This document shows, piece after piece, positions 61,551 through 64,000 of a stretch of DNA of 64,000 nucleotides. The stretch's first letter is position 1. Each line of letters begins with the position of its first letter. Under the pieces are notes generated by a model. The model had not been told where the DNA came from. It saw nothing but the letters and a program-made list of their open reading frames with translations, and did no database searches. Source of the stretch: an uncultured Alphaproteobacteria bacterium (lineage in GTDB: Bacteria; Pseudomonadota; Alphaproteobacteria; Rhizobiales; Ancalomicrobiaceae); the NCBI GenBank assembly GCA_937892955.1, contig CALBKH010000084.1, positions 119,535 through 183,534 on the forward strand. The letters are read 5' to 3'. The position numbers were made by a program, and so were the translations under genes.

Positions 61551-62537
61551 TCACCGCCGCCGCCGCTTCTCCGCCTCGAGCCCGAGCCATGTCTGCGCCA
61601 CCGCCGCCCCGGCGATCGCGGTCACGTCGGCGTGGTCGTACGGCGGCGCCACCTCGACGACGTCACCGCCGACGAAATCGAGACGCCCGAGTTCGCGCAG
61701 GATGGCGAGCGCCTCGCGGCTCGTCAGCCCGCCGGCGACCGGCGTCCCCGTGCCCGGCGCGAAGGCCGGATCGAGGCAGTCGATGTCGAAGGTGAGATAG
61801 GCCTTGGCCGCCCCCACCCGATCGTAGATGCGTTCGATCACCCGCCGGATGCCGTCGGTCTCGAGCTCCCAGCCCCAGACGATCTCCAGCCCGCAGTCGC
61901 GCGGCGCATGCGTGCGGATGCCGATCTGGATCGAGTGTTTCGCATCGATCACCCCGGCCTCGACGCCGCGCCGGACGAAGGCCCCGTGGTCGGTCCAGTG
62001 CCCCGGCCCGGCGAACCCCTCGTCGCCCCAGGTGTCCTGATGCGCATCGAAATGAACGATGGCGAGCGGCCCGTGCTTCTCGGCGTGCGCCACCAGCAGC
62101 GGGTAGGTCACCGAATGATCGCCGCCGAGCGAGAAGAGCTTCGCCCCCGAGGCGAGGATCTCGCTCGCCTGCGCATGGATGCAGTCGTGCGCCACCCACG
62201 GACGCTGGTAGTCCCAGGAGACGTCACCGTAGTCGACGACGGTCAACACCTCGAACGGGTCCATGTGGAACGGATACTGCGGATCGCCGTCGAGAATCGC
62301 CGAGGCCCGCCGGATCGCCTGCGGCCCGAAGCGCGAGCCGGTGCGGTTGGAGACCGCCGCATCGAAGGGAATGCCGAGGATGGCGATGTCGACGCCGGCG
62401 AGGTCACGTGAATAGCGCCGCCGCATGAACGACAGCGCCCCGCCGTAGGTGGGCTCCGCCGATCCGCCGGAGACGGGACCGAAGACGGCGTTGTCGGTCG
62501 AACGAGGGCGAAGCGGATCGCCGGTGCCTTGGGCCAT
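61551..62537 (-). CDS. speB: Agmatinase-type ureohydrolase SpeB
   Basis: A 328-residue binuclear manganese hydrolase that splits agmatine to putrescine and urea. Metal motifs: GGDHSVT, HFDAHQDTW, and TFDIDCLDPAFAPGTGTP; SNRTGSRFGPQAIR is the substrate loop. The DCLDPAFAPGTGTP form favours agmatinase, but guanidinobutyrase or guanidine hydrolase activity cannot be excluded. ATG at 62537, only 2 nt after the stop of the unknown membrane gene, so it may depend on that gene for translation. Urea produced may connect to the urt system. Confidence 0.88.
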   Translation of the reverse strand: MAQGTGDPLRPRSTDNAVFGPVSGGSAEPTYGGALSFMRRRYSRDLAGVDIAILGIPFDAAVSNRTGSRFGPQAIRRASAILDGDPQYPFHMDPFEVLTVVDYGDVSWDYQRPWVAHDCIHAQASEILASGAKLFSLGGDHSVTYPLLVAHAEKHGPLAIVHFDAHQDTWGDEGFAGPGHWTDHGAFVRRGVEAGVIDAKHSIQIGIRTHAPRDCGLEIVWGWELETDGIRRVIERIYDRVGAAKAYLTFDIDCLDPAFAPGTGTPVAGGLTSREALAILRELGRLDFVGGDVVEVAPPYDHADVTAIAGAAVAQTWLGLEAEKRRRR

Positions 62538-62539
62538 GG

Positions 62540-63013
62540 TCAATTCACCGCGCGCTTGATCATCTCTTGCAACGATGGTGCGAACCAGATGAGAACAACG
62601 ACTAAAGTGAGCACGATGCTGGCGAACCAAGCCACGACGCTGGCCCCGACGGACTTCCAGAAACTCGAAGACTTCTCGACCGTTCGAATGATGTCATCCG
62701 AAGCTTCTTCGAACACATTTCGAGCTAGAAGCTGATACTGCTGCTCTCGCCATTGCTCTTCGAGCGAATTAGCCCATTTGGTCAGGCGCAATTCAGCATT
62801 GGAGCGCAAACTTTCGATGCGGGTCGACTGCAGCTGTTCGTGGTGCCTATCGACGGCATCCCTCGCAGGGCGCGTCTTGTCGGCCCATTCGCTTTGTTCA
62901 TACTTGAAAAGACCATAGGCGATCAGGCCTACAATATCGTCACGATCGCTTGAAAGCTTCTTCAAACTGCGGCTCACGCCGACTATATGATCGCCACCGC
63001 CTTCGTCACTCAT
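62540..63013 (-). CDS. Unknown tail-anchored coiled-coil membrane protein (low GC)
   Basis: A 157-residue protein not recognised. It has a soluble charged N-terminal two-thirds (SRSLKKLSSDRDDIVGLIAYGLFKYEQ, then a long helical stretch about 45-105 rich in Glu, Arg, Gln) and one hydrophobic helix near the C-terminus (VVAWFASIVLTLVVVLIWF) followed by a short tail, so it is probably tail-anchored. Its DNA is clearly poorer in GC (about half) than neighbours, suggesting transfer. Its start overlaps the stop of the upstream 67-codon gene by 4 nt, and its end is 2 nt from speB. Confidence 0.75.
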   Translation of the reverse strand: MSDEGGGDHIVGVSRSLKKLSSDRDDIVGLIAYGLFKYEQSEWADKTRPARDAVDRHHEQLQSTRIESLRSNAELRLTKWANSLEEQWREQQYQLLARNVFEEASDDIIRTVEKSSSFWKSVGASVVAWFASIVLTLVVVLIWFAPSLQEMIKRAVN

Positions 63014-63213
63014 TTCGACCTCAATGCCGCATTCGCTCGATCGATGACACCGGGCTTGAGCCGAGGCACGATCGTTCCATCCGGCATTGAATAATGTTTG
63101 ACGACGCCTCCTCCCGGAGTGGTGTCCATGAAGCGTCCCGATGAGGAGTCACGCGTGGTCCACCGTGCAGTCTTCGGGTTCTTGGCACCGGTCGTATCCG
63201 ACGACTTCGCCAT
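63010..63213 (-). CDS. Unknown small basic protein, 67 residues (low GC)
   Basis: Not recognised. A basic, Ser/Thr/Lys-rich peptide without signal or membrane helix: an N-terminal disordered stretch with TARWTTRDSSSGRFMDT, a Gly-turn TPGGGVV, and a compact C-terminal part YSMPDGTIVPRLKPGVIDRAN. Its stop overlaps the start of the tail-anchored protein gene (ATGA), giving a coupled pair. The size, charge and coupling would suit an antitoxin or chaperone-like partner; this is only a guess. Confidence 0.65.
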   Translation of the reverse strand: MAKSSDTTGAKNPKTARWTTRDSSSGRFMDTTPGGGVVKHYSMPDGTIVPRLKPGVIDRANAALRSK

Positions 63214-63531
63214 TTCATCCTCCCGATTCGGCTATCTGCTGCGAACCAATATGCTCGGCAAACTCCGAACGCTCGACAAAAGGTAAGAGGCAGCCTTGCC
63301 TTTGGCAATGCCGCCTCCCTCGAATGTCGACCTCATAGCACGATCAGCGCTCGGAGGACCGGAAGCTCCGGCGCGCATTGCGCTCATCGTGCTGCTTGCG
63401 CTCGACCACGCGCCCGACGCGAAACCAACCGGCCCGACCCTGGACGCCCTCAGCATCGCGGGCGTAGCATCGGCACGCTCGACCCGAGCCCCAAGGGCTC
63501 GCCTCGCCCGCCGCGTTCCCGGGAGGCCGCC
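63214..63531. other. 318 bp gap upstream of the low-GC cassette
   Basis: It serves as the divergent control region of the small cassette (minus) and the SH3-domain gene (plus). A hairpin lies at 63287-63317: GAGGCAGCCTTGCC-TTT-GGCAATGCCGCCTC, 12 of 14 pairs. GC content rises toward the SH3 gene, so the transferred segment probably ends in this gap. A frame through it has no coding quality. Confidence 0.45.
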
Positions 63532-63831
63532 ATGAAGATTTCGACACTCCTCCTCGCCGCCGTCGCCGGCATCGCCCTCGCCACACCGGTCGCGGCGCAG
63601 TCGCGCGGCTCGGTCTGCGTCGTCGCCGACCCGACCGGCACACTGCTCAACGTCCGCACCGCCCCCAACGGCCGTGTCGTCGGCCAGATCGCCAACGGCG
63701 TCTGGGTGCGGGTGGGCGACATGGCCGCCGACAACGGCAAGCCCTGGGCCTTCATCCACGATTCCGACATGACCGGAACCCGCGGCGACCCCCTCGGCTG
63801 GGTCTTCGCCCGCTATCTGAACTGCCGGTGA
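63532..63831 (+). CDS. Small secreted SH3b-domain protein
   Basis: A 99-residue exported protein. The signal peptide MKISTLLLAAVAGIALATPVAAQ has a clear AxA cut site; the rest is a bacterial SH3 domain: LLNVRTAPNGRVVGQIANGVWVRVGDM, WAFIHDSD, GWVFARYLNCR, with two cysteines that could form a disulfide. Such domains bind cell-wall peptides or other proteins. ATG at 63532 with GGAGG 6 nt upstream. Confidence 0.85.
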   Translation: MKISTLLLAAVAGIALATPVAAQSRGSVCVVADPTGTLLNVRTAPNGRVVGQIANGVWVRVGDMAADNGKPWAFIHDSDMTGTRGDPLGWVFARYLNCR

Positions 63832-64000
63832 GGCGGGGCGACCGGCTCGAGACGAGATCGCGGCGCACCGATCGGTCGCTGCCTTCGCCCCGAAGTCCCC
63901 TTCTCCCCTTGCGGAGTCACGATCTGCCGACTGCGGCGCTCCGATTTCGGCCGTCCTCCCCGGCCGGAGCGCATGTGTGGACGGCCCCTCGGAAGCAAGG
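63832..64000. other. Right edge with fragments of dispersed repeats
   Basis: TCCCCTTCTCCCCTTGCGG (from about 63897) resembles the CTTCTCCC repeat family seen at 9391 and 19579, and CTCCCCGGCCGGAGCGC (about 63956-63972) resembles the outer arm of the repeat at 2707. No gene can be supported here. Confidence 0.5.

Overview
The window is a 64 kb stretch of a high-GC (roughly 68-70 % by eye) alphaproteobacterial chromosome. Ubiquinone-type hydroxylase, class I PHA synthase, IalB-family protein, FlhX/FliK, malyl-CoA lyase, BluB and a recJ-glpX-hom-aminotransferase block together point to the Hyphomicrobiales (Rhizobiales); a Pleomorphomonas-like free-living or plant-associated genus would fit, but this is inference. 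No rRNA, tRNA, CRISPR array, prophage or insertion sequence was recognised.

Layout. 1-11 kb: DUF2182 membrane protein (cut by the window edge), NTF2-like protein, UbiH-like monooxygenase, P-type ATPase, then a CoA-ester cluster (AMACR-like CaiB/BaiF protein, AEC transporter, malyl-CoA lyase), hspQ and a TauE/SafE exporter. 11-25 kb: an MCP, a LuxR-type response regulator and an unusual NCS1-permease/hybrid-histidine-kinase fusion, transcribed away from a complete urtABCDE urea ABC transporter operon. 25-39 kb: IalB-like protein, a peptide-type solute-binding protein translationally coupled to a degenerate adenylate-forming protein, a PleD-like protein with degenerate key motifs, a deacetylase/GT2/YfhO surface-glycan group, a fatty acid desaturase and small secreted or membrane proteins. 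39-48 kb: an EnvZ/OmpR-type system, argE, flhX-fliK and a class III aminotransferase. 48-55 kb: recJ, glpX, hom and an aminotransferase, all on the minus strand. 55-64 kb: lipoprotein, phaC, bluB under a cobalamin riboswitch, argC, a PAS kinase with a divergent single-domain response regulator, speB, and a low-GC two-gene cassette of unknown function.

How the genes work together. Nitrogen is a recurring theme: urea uptake (urt), urea release by agmatinase (speB), and arginine synthesis (argC, argE). The permease-kinase and its regulator are well placed to control urt in response to urea or a related ligand; a TACGTC/GACGTA dyad about 100 bp upstream of urtA is a candidate operator. The urt operon is notable because three of its four junctions carry long inverted-repeat elements of two families. 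Other repeats of this kind lie elsewhere in intergenic DNA.

Least explained parts: the permease-kinase with its Cys cluster, the SBP plus degenerate ligase pair, the degenerate PleD-like protein, the low-GC cassette touching speB, and an Arn-like deacetylase/GT2/polytopic-transferase grouping. All domain and motif statements come from reading the translated sequence; no database search was run.
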